Source: Flavobacterium sp. HBTb2-11-1 (GTDB taxonomy: Bacteria; Bacteroidota; Bacteroidia; Flavobacteriales; Flavobacteriaceae). Taken from it: 64,000 bases of DNA. Under the pieces are notes generated by a model. The model was not told the DNA's origin, made no database searches, and saw only the letters and a program-made list of their open reading frames with translations. Of this stretch, positions 18,561 through 27,257 are shown piece by piece; positions within the stretch are counted from its first letter, which is position 1, and each line of letters starts with the position of its first letter. The stretch is taken from positions 1 to 64,000 of the forward strand of contig NZ_WUMO01000010.1 of assembly GCF_009826975.1 (NCBI RefSeq). The letters run 5' to 3'. The position numbers and the translations under genes are program-made.

Positions 18561-19703
18561 ATGAGTTCAATTTCATCTGATATTAAACCCAAAAAACATT
18601 ACGAAATTTTAGACGGACTGCGTGGCGTTGCGGCTATTTTAGTCGTTGCGTTTCATATTTTTGAAGCCTTTGCTGGCGGAAACCGTTTTATTCAAATAAT
18701 CAATCACGGATATCTGGCCGTTGATTTCTTTTTCCTTTTATCTGGATTTGTTGTGGCCTATGCATACGATGACCGCTGGGGTAAAATGGGTCAATGGGAG
18801 TTTTACAAACGCCGTTTAATACGTTTACAGCCAATGGTAATTCTGGGAATGGTCATTGGTGCTCTATTTTACTATTTTCAAGCTTCAGACATACTGTTTC
18901 CGATGATTAAAGAAATGGAGGTCTGGAAAGTTATTTTAACCATGGTAATAGGTTTTACTTTATTGCCAATTCCGCCTTCAATGGAAATTAGAGGTTGGGG
19001 AGAAATGCATCCTTTAAACGGTCCGGCATGGTCGCTTTTTTTCGAATATATTGCAAACATTTTGTACGCCTTAATCTTCCGTAAATTTTCGAATAAAATA
19101 ATGTCAGTTTTTGTATTGATATTTGCCGGACTGTTAATTAATTATACCGTATTTGGCCCAAAAGGAGATGTAATTGGAGGATGGTCGCTGAATTTAGCGC
19201 AGATGAATGTAGGCTTTACCCGCTTATTGTATCCGTTTTTTGCAGGAGTATTATTGTGCCGTTTAGGGAAATTAATCCATGTAAAAAATGCTTTTTGGGT
19301 ATGTGCAATCTTAATTACAATTGTTCTTTCGCTGCCTAGATTTGGAGATGAAAATAGTCTTTGGATCAATGGAATTTACGAATCAATCTGTATTATTTTT
19401 ATTTTTCCAATTATTGTGGCGATTGGAGCAGGAGGAGAGATTAAAAATGAATTTTCATCAAAAATTTGCAAGCTTCTAGGTGATATTTCTTATCCGATTT
19501 ACATTACGCATTATCCTCTAATTTATTGGTTTACAGCATGGATTGTAGATAATAAAGTAACCATGGAAAATGGATATCTTGAAGGAATCGGAGTTTTACT
19601 GGTAAGCATTCTATTGGCTTTTGTATGTTTAAAATTATACGACGAACCGGTTAGAAACTGGCTTGTAAAGAAGTTTCAAAATAAAAAGCCAGTATCGGCA
19701 TAA
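18561..19703 (+). CDS. Membrane acyltransferase (acyltransferase 3 family)
   Basis: A 380-residue integral membrane protein with about ten TM helices. It has the family hallmark near the N-terminus, EILDGLRGVAAILVVAFHIFEAF, with the catalytic-type histidine in TM1, and FFFLLSGFVVAYAY shortly after. Such enzymes O-acylate sugars or exported glycans. It follows the DUF1349 gene by 80 nt and is likely in the same transcription unit or at least functionally related. A terminator follows at 19746. Confidence 0.9.
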   Translation: MSSISSDIKPKKHYEILDGLRGVAAILVVAFHIFEAFAGGNRFIQIINHGYLAVDFFFLLSGFVVAYAYDDRWGKMGQWEFYKRRLIRLQPMVILGMVIGALFYYFQASDILFPMIKEMEVWKVILTMVIGFTLLPIPPSMEIRGWGEMHPLNGPAWSLFFEYIANILYALIFRKFSNKIMSVFVLIFAGLLINYTVFGPKGDVIGGWSLNLAQMNVGFTRLLYPFFAGVLLCRLGKLIHVKNAFWVCAILITIVLSLPRFGDENSLWINGIYESICIIFIFPIIVAIGAGGEIKNEFSSKICKLLGDISYPIYITHYPLIYWFTAWIVDNKVTMENGYLEGIGVLLVSILLAFVCLKLYDEPVRNWLVKKFQNKKPVSA

Positions 19704-19745
19704 AGAGTTTTTTAGAGTTTGTAATTTTTGTTAGTTACAAATGCA

Positions 19746-19780
19746 GAAAGGGATAAACGATTAAGTTTATCCCTTTCTTA
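19746..19780 (+). terminator. Hairpin after the acyltransferase gene
   Basis: A perfect 13-bp stem (gaaagggataaac / gtttatccctttc), 6-nt loop, short T-rich tail. Confidence 0.75.
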
Positions 19781-19798
19781 TTTATGATTGAAATTGTA

Positions 19799-19820
19799 GA
19801 GGCGCACCGCAGTGCGTCTC
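19799..19820. repeat. Short palindrome (gaggcgcac family)
   Basis: A 9-bp stem (gaggcgcac / gtgcgtctc, one G-T pair) around cgca, unusually GC-rich for this window. It sits between convergent genes. Confidence 0.6.
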
Positions 19821-19960
19821 TTCGTTTTACGATTATTCCTTTATTGGAAACTTGAAAGGAGTGCTCAAATAAATTTATCCTCTTGTAGTATATAAAAACA
19901 AAAGGTCAAAGGAAAAAACTTTGTCCCTTTGAACCTTTGTAACTTTGTATCTTAAAAAAA

Positions 19961-21067
19961 TTATTCTAAAACCAATTGCCCTAAAGCTTCTTTACTGAAA
20001 CCTTTCAACTCATCAGTTTTTCCAGCTTTGATTTTAGCAACCCAATTCGGATCAGATAAAAGAGGTCTTCCAACGGCAACCAAATCAAAATCGCCTCTGT
20101 CGAAACGTCTGTTTAATTCTTCTAAAGAAGTTGGCTGTGAACTTTCTCCAGCAAAAGCGCCAAAGAAATCGCCTGATAAACCAACAGAACCCACGGTAAT
20201 AGTTGGAGCTCCGGTAACTTTTTTAGCCCATCCAGCAAAGTTTAGATCAGAACCTTCAAATTCTGGTTCCCAGAAACGACGTTGTGAAGCGTGAATAATA
20301 TCAACACCAGCATCAACAAGAGGCGTAAGCCAAGCTTCTAACTCTTGTGGATTTTTAGCCAGTTTATAATTGTAATCAGAAGGTTTGAATTGAGAAAAAC
20401 GCATAATAATGGCGAAGTCGTTTCCAACTTGTTTTCTTACTTCTTTTATCACTTCAATTGCAAAACGGTTACGTTCTGGCAGTGTTTTTCCGCCGTAAAT
20501 ATCATCACGCAAGTTAGTTTCAGTTCTAAAGAACTGATCAATTAAATAGCCATGCGCACCGTGAATTTCAACAGTATCAAAGCCTAATCTTTTGGCATCG
20601 GCTGCGGCTTTTCCAAAAGCCAAAATAGTATCTTCAATATCTTTTTCAGTCATGGCAACACCATTTCTAAAATCAGGTCGGTTTAATCCGGACGGACCTT
20701 CAAAAGGAACTGGCGGAACCCATCCAGAATGATGGTTGTCCATAATTCCCATATGCCAGATTTGCGGTCCCATTTTTCCGCCCCCAGCATGCACTCCATC
20801 AATCACTTTTTTCCATCCCTTTAAAGCTAAATCGCCATAAAAATGAGGAACATTAGCATCATTTGAAGATGATTTTCTGTCAATGACAGTTCCTTCAGAA
20901 AGAATTAAACCAACTTCGCCTTCAGCTCTTTTTTGGTAGTAAGCAGCGACTTCATCAGTTGGAACTCCATTAGGAGAAAAAGAGCGCGTCATTGGCGCCA
21001 TTACGATTCGGTTTTTCAGATTTAACGATTTTAAGTTAAACTCAGAAAATAGGTTGTTTGTACTCAT
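19961..21067 (-). CDS. Old yellow enzyme-family alkene reductase
   Basis: A 368-residue FMN oxidoreductase. The OYE barrel is clear: LKNRIVMAPMTRSFSPNGVPT at the start, VEIHGAHGYLIDQFFRTETNLRDD near residue 170, RFSQFKPSDYN, and the FMN phosphate site VAVGRPLLSDPNW at the end. The family reduces activated C=C bonds of enals, enones, maleimides or nitro compounds with NAD(P)H. It is 7 nt downstream of an ArsR-type repressor and forms a two-gene operon, a layout typical of electrophile-responsive reductases. Confidence 0.92.
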   Translation of the reverse strand: MSTNNLFSEFNLKSLNLKNRIVMAPMTRSFSPNGVPTDEVAAYYQKRAEGEVGLILSEGTVIDRKSSSNDANVPHFYGDLALKGWKKVIDGVHAGGGKMGPQIWHMGIMDNHHSGWVPPVPFEGPSGLNRPDFRNGVAMTEKDIEDTILAFGKAAADAKRLGFDTVEIHGAHGYLIDQFFRTETNLRDDIYGGKTLPERNRFAIEVIKEVRKQVGNDFAIIMRFSQFKPSDYNYKLAKNPQELEAWLTPLVDAGVDIIHASQRRFWEPEFEGSDLNFAGWAKKVTGAPTITVGSVGLSGDFFGAFAGESSQPTSLEELNRRFDRGDFDLVAVGRPLLSDPNWVAKIKAGKTDELKGFSKEALGQLVLE

Positions 21068-21074
21068 AGTAATT

Positions 21075-21377
21075 TTACAAATTAGATTGGATTAATTTAC
21101 TAAGTGCTTCAAAGGCACCTTCGTTACGTTTATAATAAGTCCATTGCCCAACACGTTTGGCTTCAACAAAGCCAGCGCGTTGTAAAATAGACAGGTATTC
21201 GGATACTGTAGATTGTGTCAAACCTGCTTTGGCCTGAATTTGACCAACGCAGACTCCATGCTCAAATCCAGCATGTTCAAGCTGTCCCGGAAAATTAAGT
21301 TCGGGTTCTTTTAGCCATTCCAGCATTTGCAGTCTTGACTTATTAGATAATGCTTTAAAAATTTCGATCGGTTCCAT
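21075..21377 (-). CDS. ArsR-family repressor
   Basis: A 100-residue winged-helix protein. The recognition segment reads GQIQAKAGLTQSTVSEYLSILQRAGFVEAKRVGQWTYYKRNE. It has one cysteine (C44) and no CxC metal motif, so it is more likely a redox or electrophile sensor than a metal sensor. The adjacent reductase gene and the palindrome in its own promoter (21385-21408) indicate autoregulation of the operon. Confidence 0.9.
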   Translation of the reverse strand: MEPIEIFKALSNKSRLQMLEWLKEPELNFPGQLEHAGFEHGVCVGQIQAKAGLTQSTVSEYLSILQRAGFVEAKRVGQWTYYKRNEGAFEALSKLIQSNL

Positions 21378-21381
21378 GAAG

Positions 21382-21411
21382 CAAATATATCGACTTTTCT
21401 CGATATATCAA
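21382..21411 (-). promoter_or_regulatory. Promoter of the ArsR-ene reductase operon
   Basis: On the minus strand TTG (21411-21409) is followed after 19 nt by TATATTTG (21389-21382), matching the Bacteroidota TTG / TAnnTTTG promoter. The box ends only 5 nt before the ATG, so the transcript would be nearly leaderless. Confidence 0.55.
21385..21408. promoter_or_regulatory. Palindromic operator for the ArsR-type repressor
   Basis: A perfect 9-bp inverted repeat, atatatcga (21385-21393) and tcgatatat (21400-21408), with a 6-nt spacer. It fills the promoter spacer and part of the TATATTTG box, so bound repressor would block polymerase. Confidence 0.7.
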
Positions 21412-21534
21412 TTAAAGGGAAAATATTTAGGATAATTTTATGATTGGAGATGTGGAATGCTAGCTGTTTTATGAAAGAAAATTTATATTTGCGTATAGAA
21501 TAATCTTGCAAAGAAGAAATTTTATATCATTTTT

Positions 21535-21633
21535 GTCATCGCGAGGAACGAAGGATCACACACGAAACTCTACAAAGATTGTCAAAAATTCAAGATGGAG
21601 CTACTTGTGTGATCCTTCGTTCCTCAGGATGAC
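21535..21633. repeat. Inverted repeat (gatccttcgttcctc family)
   Basis: Arms at 21535-21561 and 21607-21633 pair with few mismatches. The right arm is the same sequence as 160-186. The gap 21378-21683 holds only this repeat and the ArsR control region. Confidence 0.82.
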
Positions 21634-21683
21634 AAGAAAACATTTTTACAGATTAAAAAAGTCCCAAAATAATAAACTTAATT

Positions 21684-22178
21684 ATGAAAAAAACTTTACT
21701 TATTGCAGCGTTCTTATGTTGTGTAATCACCAGTTCTAAAGCACAAGTTGTAGGTGTAGATGTTGGAGATATTGCTCCAGAAATCGATCTCCCAGATACT
21801 AAAGGAGAGAAAGTAGCGCTTTCTTCTTTAAGAGGGACGTTAGTTTTAGTTGACTTTTGGGCTTCTTGGTGCGGACCTTGCATTAAAGAACAGCCACTTT
21901 TAATAAAATTGCATAACGCTTATCCAGACAAATTATCGATTTATGGTGTTTCTATGGATACGAAAAAACCGCTATGGACAGGAGCAATCGCAAAAGCAAA
22001 ACTGCCTTGGACAAACGTTAGTGATTTAAAATATTGGCAATCTCCAGTTGTGGGAGATTATATGCTTCAATCAGTTCCGCTGAATTTTTTAATCGATAAA
22101 AACGGAATTATTTTAGCAAAAAATATTCACGGACAGGCTTTAGAGGCTAAAATAAAAGAGCTTTTAGAAGTGCAGTAA
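21684..22178 (+). CDS. TlpA-like periplasmic thiol-disulfide oxidoreductase
   Basis: A 164-residue exported thioredoxin-fold protein with a signal peptide (IAAFLCCVITSSKAQ). The active site is WCGPC in VDFWASWCGPCIKEQP near residue 64, and cis-proline is in QSVPLNFLIDKNG. The AhpC/TSA-like strand LRGTLVLVDFW supports the TlpA/ResA group, which reduces periplasmic disulfides, for example in cytochrome c maturation. It stands alone between repeat blocks. Confidence 0.9.
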   Translation: MKKTLLIAAFLCCVITSSKAQVVGVDVGDIAPEIDLPDTKGEKVALSSLRGTLVLVDFWASWCGPCIKEQPLLIKLHNAYPDKLSIYGVSMDTKKPLWTGAIAKAKLPWTNVSDLKYWQSPVVGDYMLQSVPLNFLIDKNGIILAKNIHGQALEAKIKELLEVQ

Positions 22179-22184
22179 TTTTTT

Positions 22185-22356
22185 TAACCGCAAAGAGCGC
22201 TAAGATTTACACTAAGCACGTGAAATTTTAAAGAATCTCGCAAAGTCGCAGAGTCGCTATAATAAACTTTGCGACTCTGCGACTTTGCGAGAGTTTTATT
22301 TTTTAAGTAAAAATCTTTGCGAACCTAGCGTAAACCTTTGCGCTATTTGCGTTTAA
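22185..22356. repeat. Two-layer nested palindrome
   Basis: The outer arms start aaccgcaaagagcgctaag at 22187 and end in the complementary segment up to about 22356. Inside them ctcgcaaagtcgcagagtcgc (split: ctcgcaaagtcg + cagagtcgc, 22235-22255) pairs with gcgactctgcg + actttgcgag near 22269-22289. The layers occur in the same order as at 25980-26326. Confidence 0.8.
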
Positions 22357-22360
22357 AAAC

Positions 22361-22390
22361 AAAAAGTCCGATCACCCAGATCAGACTTTT
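22361..22390. terminator. Bidirectional hairpin between convergent genes
   Basis: A stem of about 12 bp (aaaagtccgatc / gatcagactttt) with one G-T pair and A/T runs on both sides. It can end transcripts of both the TlpA-like gene and the minus-strand gene. Confidence 0.75.
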
Positions 22391-22420
22391 AATTTTTAAT
22401 TCTAAATTTTTAATTTTTCT

Positions 22421-22801
22421 CTAAGACTCTTTAATCACTTTCTTTACACCTCCAAAACTCGTTTTCAGCATTTCTCTAATCTGAAACTGCGTTTTGTTTT
22501 GCGAAGCGCTTTTCCAATCTTTCAGATCAAAAATATGGATTTGATCTGCGTAAGGATTTGTTAAGAATGAAATTCTTGAAATCGTATATTTATAGTATTT
22601 CAGCTCGTGGGAAACATGTCGATTTGGAACAACAATTAATATGTTTTCCCAATTCAAAAAGTCCTTCGGAACATCTTTTCTTTCCAATAATCCTAATGAT
22701 TCAAAAAAAGCGACAATCTTCTGATCATTAAGTTTGCTAATCTTCTGATCTAGGTTTTTGAAAGTTGTCTGGAGTCTATTTTCGTTGATAATAGTACTCA
22801 T
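22421..22801 (-). CDS. Hypothetical protein
   Basis: A 126-residue soluble protein, no signal peptide, no membrane segment. It is predicted largely helical at the N-terminus (TFKNLDQKISKLNDQKIVAFFESLGLL) and has a basic C-terminus. I recognise no family. It has a good terminator downstream and its own upstream space, and composition matches its neighbours, so it looks like a real gene. Confidence 0.6.
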   Translation of the reverse strand: MSTIINENRLQTTFKNLDQKISKLNDQKIVAFFESLGLLERKDVPKDFLNWENILIVVPNRHVSHELKYYKYTISRISFLTNPYADQIHIFDLKDWKSASQNKTQFQIREMLKTSFGGVKKVIKES

Positions 22802-23012
22802 GTTGGTAATTGCTTTTTATGATTTAAATATAAAATTACATCAAAAGAAAATGATTTTTGAATCTTATGCCATTAGATTCATTCTAAATTTTAAAACTCT
22901 CTTTAGAAGTATTTATTATGAATGAGTTATCATATTTTGATAAAATACTATCACTGCTTCTTCACTAAAAGCATTATTTTTATCGCTATTTGATTTACTA
23001 ACAACCCAACTT

Positions 23013-25832
23013 ATGAAAACCATTTTTTTACTAAGAGCAATTCTTTGTTCTTTAATTCTATCTTCAATTACGGTTTTTGCACAAAACAATTCAAGAAGAG
23101 AAGTCATTTTAATTGATAAAGATTGGCGGTTTTCATTTGGACATTTATACGATACCAAAAAAGATTTCGGCCATGCTGAAGGCTATTTTTCTTATTTAAC
23201 CAAGACAGGTTTTGGCGACGGACCAGCTGCAAAAGATTTTGACGATCGCGCTTGGAGAAAATTAGATTTGCCTCATGATTGGGCAGTCGAGCAGCCTTTT
23301 AGCGAAAATGCAAGTTTCAGCCACGGATTCAAAGCGGCTGGCAAAAACTTCCCAGAAAAAAGTATTGGCTGGTACAGAAAGAAAGTCACAATTCCGAATG
23401 AAGATTTAGGAAAAATTATTTTTCTAAAATTTGATGGTGTTTTTAGAAATTCAAAAGTCTTTTTTAACGGGTTTTATTTGGGAACACAAGAAAGCGGTTA
23501 TAATGGTTTTGAATATGATGTAACGGCTTATGTAAATTATGGAGGCGAAAATACAATTGTGGTCCGTGCCGATGCTTCAATGGAAGAAGGTTGGTTTTAT
23601 GAAGGAGCAGGAATATACAGGCATGTTTATTTACAGAAAACCAATCCGTTGCATGTGGCGCAGAACGGAACTTATGTTACTTCAGAAATCGCGAACGATA
23701 ACGCCTTAATTACTGCAGAAGTAAAACTTGAAAACAAAGGTCATTTTAAAGGAAATGTAGAAATAAATCAAGCGATTTTAGATGCTTCAGGAAAACAAGT
23801 TGCAACAAATTCTGAAAATGTTTCGGCTCCAGGATTTTATAAAACAAATGCCTATTCGTCAAAATTAAATGTCAAAAATCCGATCTTATGGGATATTGAA
23901 AATCCAAATTTATATCAGTTAGTTACAGAAATCAAAAGCGAAGGAAAAGTAATTGATCAATACAAAACTTCTTTTGGAATTAGAACCATAAAGTTTGATC
24001 CCGAAAATGGTTTTTTCCTGAACGGAAAGCACGTAAAACTGAAAGGAACCAATAATCATCAAGATCATGCGGGAATTGGAACAGCACTTCCAGATGAAAT
24101 TCAGTATTACCGAATTAAAAAACTGAAAGAAATGGGGTCAAATGCATATCGTTGTTCGCATCATCCGCCAACACCAGAATTATTGGACGCTTGCGACAAA
24201 TTGGGAATGCTAGTTATTGATGAAACCCGTCTGATGGGAATTAACGATTATCATTTGGATGATTTACAGCGTATGATCGAACGCGATCGAAATCACCCTA
24301 GCATTTTCTGCTGGTCGGTTGGAAATGAAGAATGGCAGATTGAAGGCGGAATTACTGGCGAAAGAATTGCCGCTATCATGCAGGATTTCAGCAAAAGCAT
24401 TGATCCGACAAGACCTGTAACAGTAGGAATCAGCAGCGGTTTTAGGAACGGAATATCGAATGTAGTGGAAATTATGGGGTATAATTATTTAGGAAACGGA
24501 GATATTGATGCGCATCGAAATCAGTTTAAACAGCAGCCAGGAATGGGAACCGAGGAAGGTTCGACTTTTGCAACGCGAGGCACTTATTTTACAGATGATG
24601 CCAAACACTATCAAAGCGCTTACGATAAAAAGCCAAGACCGACTTTTTATAGCATTGAAGAAGGTTGGAAATTCTATGCTGAAAGACCTTATCTCGCAGG
24701 AATGTTTATCTGGACAGGTTTTGACTATCGAGGCGAACCAACGCCTTATGGCTGGCCATCTGTAACTTCTTATTTCGGAATGATGGATGTCTGCGGTTTC
24801 CCGAAAGACAATGTTTTTTATTTAAAATCATGGTGGGGAAAAGAGCCTGTTCTGCATGTATTACCGCATTGGAATTGGAGTGGAATGGAAGGTGCAGCAA
24901 TTGATGTGTGGGCTTATTCGAATTGCGATGAAGTAGAGCTTTTTCTTAACAAAAAAAGTTTAGGAAAAAAGAAAATGGAGCAAAACGGACATTTAGAATG
25001 GAAAGTAAATTATGTTCCAGGAACCATCGAAGCAGTTGGCTATAAAAAAGGTAAAAAAGTACTTTCTGATATTCAAAAAACAACTGGAAAGCCAGAAAAC
25101 ATTAAATTGTCATTAGATAAAGAAAATGTATTAAAAGGAAATGTTTCTGTTTTAACCGTTGAAACTACTGATAAAAATGGCTTGCATGTTCCAACAGCAA
25201 ATGACGAAATAACATTCTCCATAAAAGGCGGCAAAATTTTAGGTGTGGGCAACGGAGATCCAACCTCTCTAGAAAGCGATCAATTTATTGATGACATTGG
25301 ATTGATTGCCATAAATAATTTTAAAGAACAAAAAGGAACAGCTCCAACTTTGCTTCATCAGTTGCCAAACCTTCCAGAAAACGAATGGACAGAAGCGTTT
25401 CATGGCCGTGATTACAAAAAGCAAGCGCCATCCTATGTTTATAAAGGCGAATTTGATTTACAGCATAATGCAGCTTCTAACGTGGTAAGTTTCTTTTATA
25501 AAAAAATAGGAGTAGAGGCAGTAATTTTTGTAAACGGAACTGAAGTGGAACCAAGCAAAGAAGATGCTCAAAAATATATTTTAAATACATCAATTTTAAA
25601 AGAAGGCAAAAACACGATTCACATTGCGGTTACGCCATTACAAAAAGTGAAAGATTGGGATGTAATGAACACTGATCCCGGAATCATTCAAGTTATTACG
25701 CCTGCAGAGCCATGGAAAAGAAAGCTTTTTAATGGTTATGCGCAAATCATTATTCAGAAAGATGAAAATGCTAAAGAAGTAGTTTTGTATGCTTCTGGGA
25801 AAGGATTGCGAGCTGCTAGTTTAAAAAAATAG
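23013..25832 (+). CDS. Glycoside hydrolase family 2 beta-galactosidase-like enzyme
   Basis: A 939-residue exported enzyme. The signal peptide spans about 1-24. The order is the sugar-binding jelly roll (about 50-215, with LDLPHDWAVEQPF), an immunoglobulin-like domain, then the TIM barrel with NNHQDHAGIGTALPD, CSHHPPTPELLDACDKLGMLVIDE and the proton-donor motif CWSVGNEEW. A DUF4982-like domain follows (WSGMEGAAIDVWAYSNCDEVELFLNKKSLG). The C-terminal 250 residues form further beta domains. It probably removes beta-galactosyl or related residues in the periplasm. Specificity within GH2 (galactosidase, glucuronidase, mannosidase) cannot be read directly. Confidence 0.9.
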   Translation: MKTIFLLRAILCSLILSSITVFAQNNSRREVILIDKDWRFSFGHLYDTKKDFGHAEGYFSYLTKTGFGDGPAAKDFDDRAWRKLDLPHDWAVEQPFSENASFSHGFKAAGKNFPEKSIGWYRKKVTIPNEDLGKIIFLKFDGVFRNSKVFFNGFYLGTQESGYNGFEYDVTAYVNYGGENTIVVRADASMEEGWFYEGAGIYRHVYLQKTNPLHVAQNGTYVTSEIANDNALITAEVKLENKGHFKGNVEINQAILDASGKQVATNSENVSAPGFYKTNAYSSKLNVKNPILWDIENPNLYQLVTEIKSEGKVIDQYKTSFGIRTIKFDPENGFFLNGKHVKLKGTNNHQDHAGIGTALPDEIQYYRIKKLKEMGSNAYRCSHHPPTPELLDACDKLGMLVIDETRLMGINDYHLDDLQRMIERDRNHPSIFCWSVGNEEWQIEGGITGERIAAIMQDFSKSIDPTRPVTVGISSGFRNGISNVVEIMGYNYLGNGDIDAHRNQFKQQPGMGTEEGSTFATRGTYFTDDAKHYQSAYDKKPRPTFYSIEEGWKFYAERPYLAGMFIWTGFDYRGEPTPYGWPSVTSYFGMMDVCGFPKDNVFYLKSWWGKEPVLHVLPHWNWSGMEGAAIDVWAYSNCDEVELFLNKKSLGKKKMEQNGHLEWKVNYVPGTIEAVGYKKGKKVLSDIQKTTGKPENIKLSLDKENVLKGNVSVLTVETTDKNGLHVPTANDEITFSIKGGKILGVGNGDPTSLESDQFIDDIGLIAINNFKEQKGTAPTLLHQLPNLPENEWTEAFHGRDYKKQAPSYVYKGEFDLQHNAASNVVSFFYKKIGVEAVIFVNGTEVEPSKEDAQKYILNTSILKEGKNTIHIAVTPLQKVKDWDVMNTDPGIIQVITPAEPWKRKLFNGYAQIIIQKDENAKEVVLYASGKGLRAASLKK

Positions 25833-25837
25833 TCTTT

Positions 25838-26057
25838 TTAACCGCAAGGTACGCTAAGATTTACGCTAAGTTCGCTAGGTTTTTAATCTCGCAAAGTCGC
25901 AGAGACGCAAAGTTTTTTTAATACCAATAAATGAATTGCGTCGAGCTTTAGCTTGAAGTAAATTAAAGAATTAGTTTTTTTAACCGCAAGGTACGCTAAG
26001 ATTTACGCTAAGTTCGCTAGGTTTTTAATCTCGCAAAGTCGCAGAGTCGCAAAGTTT
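25838..26057 (+). repeat. Tandem copy of an 80-nt repeat unit
   Basis: The unit beginning taaccgcaaggtacgctaag occurs at 25838-25917 and 25979-26057 with a single base change (cagagacgc / cagagtcgc). The following segment (aataccaataaatgaattgc) is duplicated too, at 25920 and 26072. Confidence 0.9.
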
Positions 26058-26326
26058 TTTAAGATTTTGTTTTTAATACCAATAAATGAATTGCGTCCAG
26101 CTTTAGCTGGATGTGAAAAAAAGGTACTTTTAAAGGCTTTAGGCAAACTGCGGATAGTGTGGCTAAAGCCTTTTCTGTGTTTGTCTCTTTTAGACCTCCA
26201 GCTAAAGCTGGAGGCAATTCAAAAAGAACTTTGCGACTCTGCGACTTTGCGAGACTATTTCTTTCCTAAAAAACAAAAAACTTTGCGAACCTTGCGTAAA
26301 TCTTTGCGTTCATTGCGGTTAAACTA
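25980..26326. repeat. Four-layer nested palindrome
   Basis: From outside to inside: (1) taaccgcaaggtacgctaag.. near 25980 pairs with ..cttgcgtaaatctttgcg..gcggtta ending about 26322; (2) ctcgcaaagtcgcagag at about 26030 with its complement at 26228-26254; (3) gaattgcgtccagctttagc at 26088 with gctaaagctggaggcaattc ending 26220; (4) aaaggctttag near 26132 with ctaaagccttt near 26161. It fills most of the 555-nt gap between GH2 and the AraC gene; no gene is credible here. Confidence 0.85.
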
Positions 26327-26387
26327 ACAAACCTGAAACTTTAAACCTGAAACAAAAAATATTGTTTGATTTTCATAACTTTGCAAA

Positions 26388-27257
26388 ATGAATAATCAGA
26401 CAGAAACTCAGAATTGCGATTTTACTTCAGATTTAAAAATGAAGGGGTTTAAAGTGTATCCTATAAATGGAGATTTCAGTAAAGTTCCCGTTTATAGCCG
26501 AAGAGACTTTTATAAAATCTGCATTAATACCAGCAAAAGCATCATTCAGTATGCCGACCGCGGCATAGAAACCGACGGAACGATTTTGTTTTTCGGGAAT
26601 CCGATAATTCCGTATTCTTGGGAAACCGTTTCTGAGAAATATGAAGGCTATGCTTGCGTTTTTACCGAAGAATTTTTTAAAACAAAAGACCGTTCCGAAA
26701 CCCTTCAAGAATCGCCTTTGTTTAAAATAGGAGGAACGCCAATTTTTACTTTAACTCCTGAGCAAAAAGTATTTATTGATTCATTATTCCAAAAAATGAT
26801 TCAAGAATACGAAACCGATTATGCTTTCAAAGACGATTTGATGCGCAGCTACGTTAATTTGATTATTCATGAATCCATGAAAATGCAACCATCGGAGAAC
26901 TTCTTTAAACACAAAAATGCCTCTTCGAGAATTACTTCGCTGTTTTTAGAATTATTGGAAAGACAATTTCCAATAGAAACCAAAGATCAGCCGTTGGCTT
27001 TAAAAACGCCTCAAGATTATGCGCAAAGTCTTTCTGTGCATGTGAACCATTTAAATCGTTCTGTAAAAGAAGTTACAGGAAAACCGACAACAGCACACAT
27101 TACAGAAAGAGTCATCAATGAAGCCAAAGCTTTGTTGCAGCACACAGATTGGAGCATTTCTGATATTGGGTATTCGCTTGGATTTGAATATCCGAGTTAC
27201 TTCAATAATTATTTTAAAAGGCTTACAGGAACGGTTCCGAAATCACTTCGAATGTAA
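26388..27257 (+). CDS. AraC-family transcriptional regulator
   Basis: A 289-residue regulator. The N-terminal cupin-like sensor covers about 20-130. The C-terminal two-helix-turn-helix domain covers about 190-289, with ALLQHTDWSISDIGYSLGFEYPSYFNNYFKRLTGTVPKSLR as the standard second HTH. A TAACTTTG box lies 8 nt before the ATG (26372-26379), which would give an almost leaderless transcript. It precedes cupin, alcohol dehydrogenase and aldo/keto reductase genes and probably controls them. Confidence 0.9.
   Translation: MNNQTETQNCDFTSDLKMKGFKVYPINGDFSKVPVYSRRDFYKICINTSKSIIQYADRGIETDGTILFFGNPIIPYSWETVSEKYEGYACVFTEEFFKTKDRSETLQESPLFKIGGTPIFTLTPEQKVFIDSLFQKMIQEYETDYAFKDDLMRSYVNLIIHESMKMQPSENFFKHKNASSRITSLFLELLERQFPIETKDQPLALKTPQDYAQSLSVHVNHLNRSVKEVTGKPTTAHITERVINEAKALLQHTDWSISDIGYSLGFEYPSYFNNYFKRLTGTVPKSLRM

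Noticed and set aside
21506..21739. 77-codon ORF upstream of and overlapping the TlpA-like gene
   Set aside because: It is built from the gatccttcg repeat and overlaps a solid gene in another frame.
22185..26326. Possible CRISPR array, because short repeats recur
   Set aside because: Repeats are not evenly spaced, pair as inverted arms, and no cas genes are present.
26067..26327. 86-codon ORF in the repeat block before the AraC gene
   Set aside because: It lies entirely in nested palindromes; the translation is Leu/Arg-rich repeat noise.
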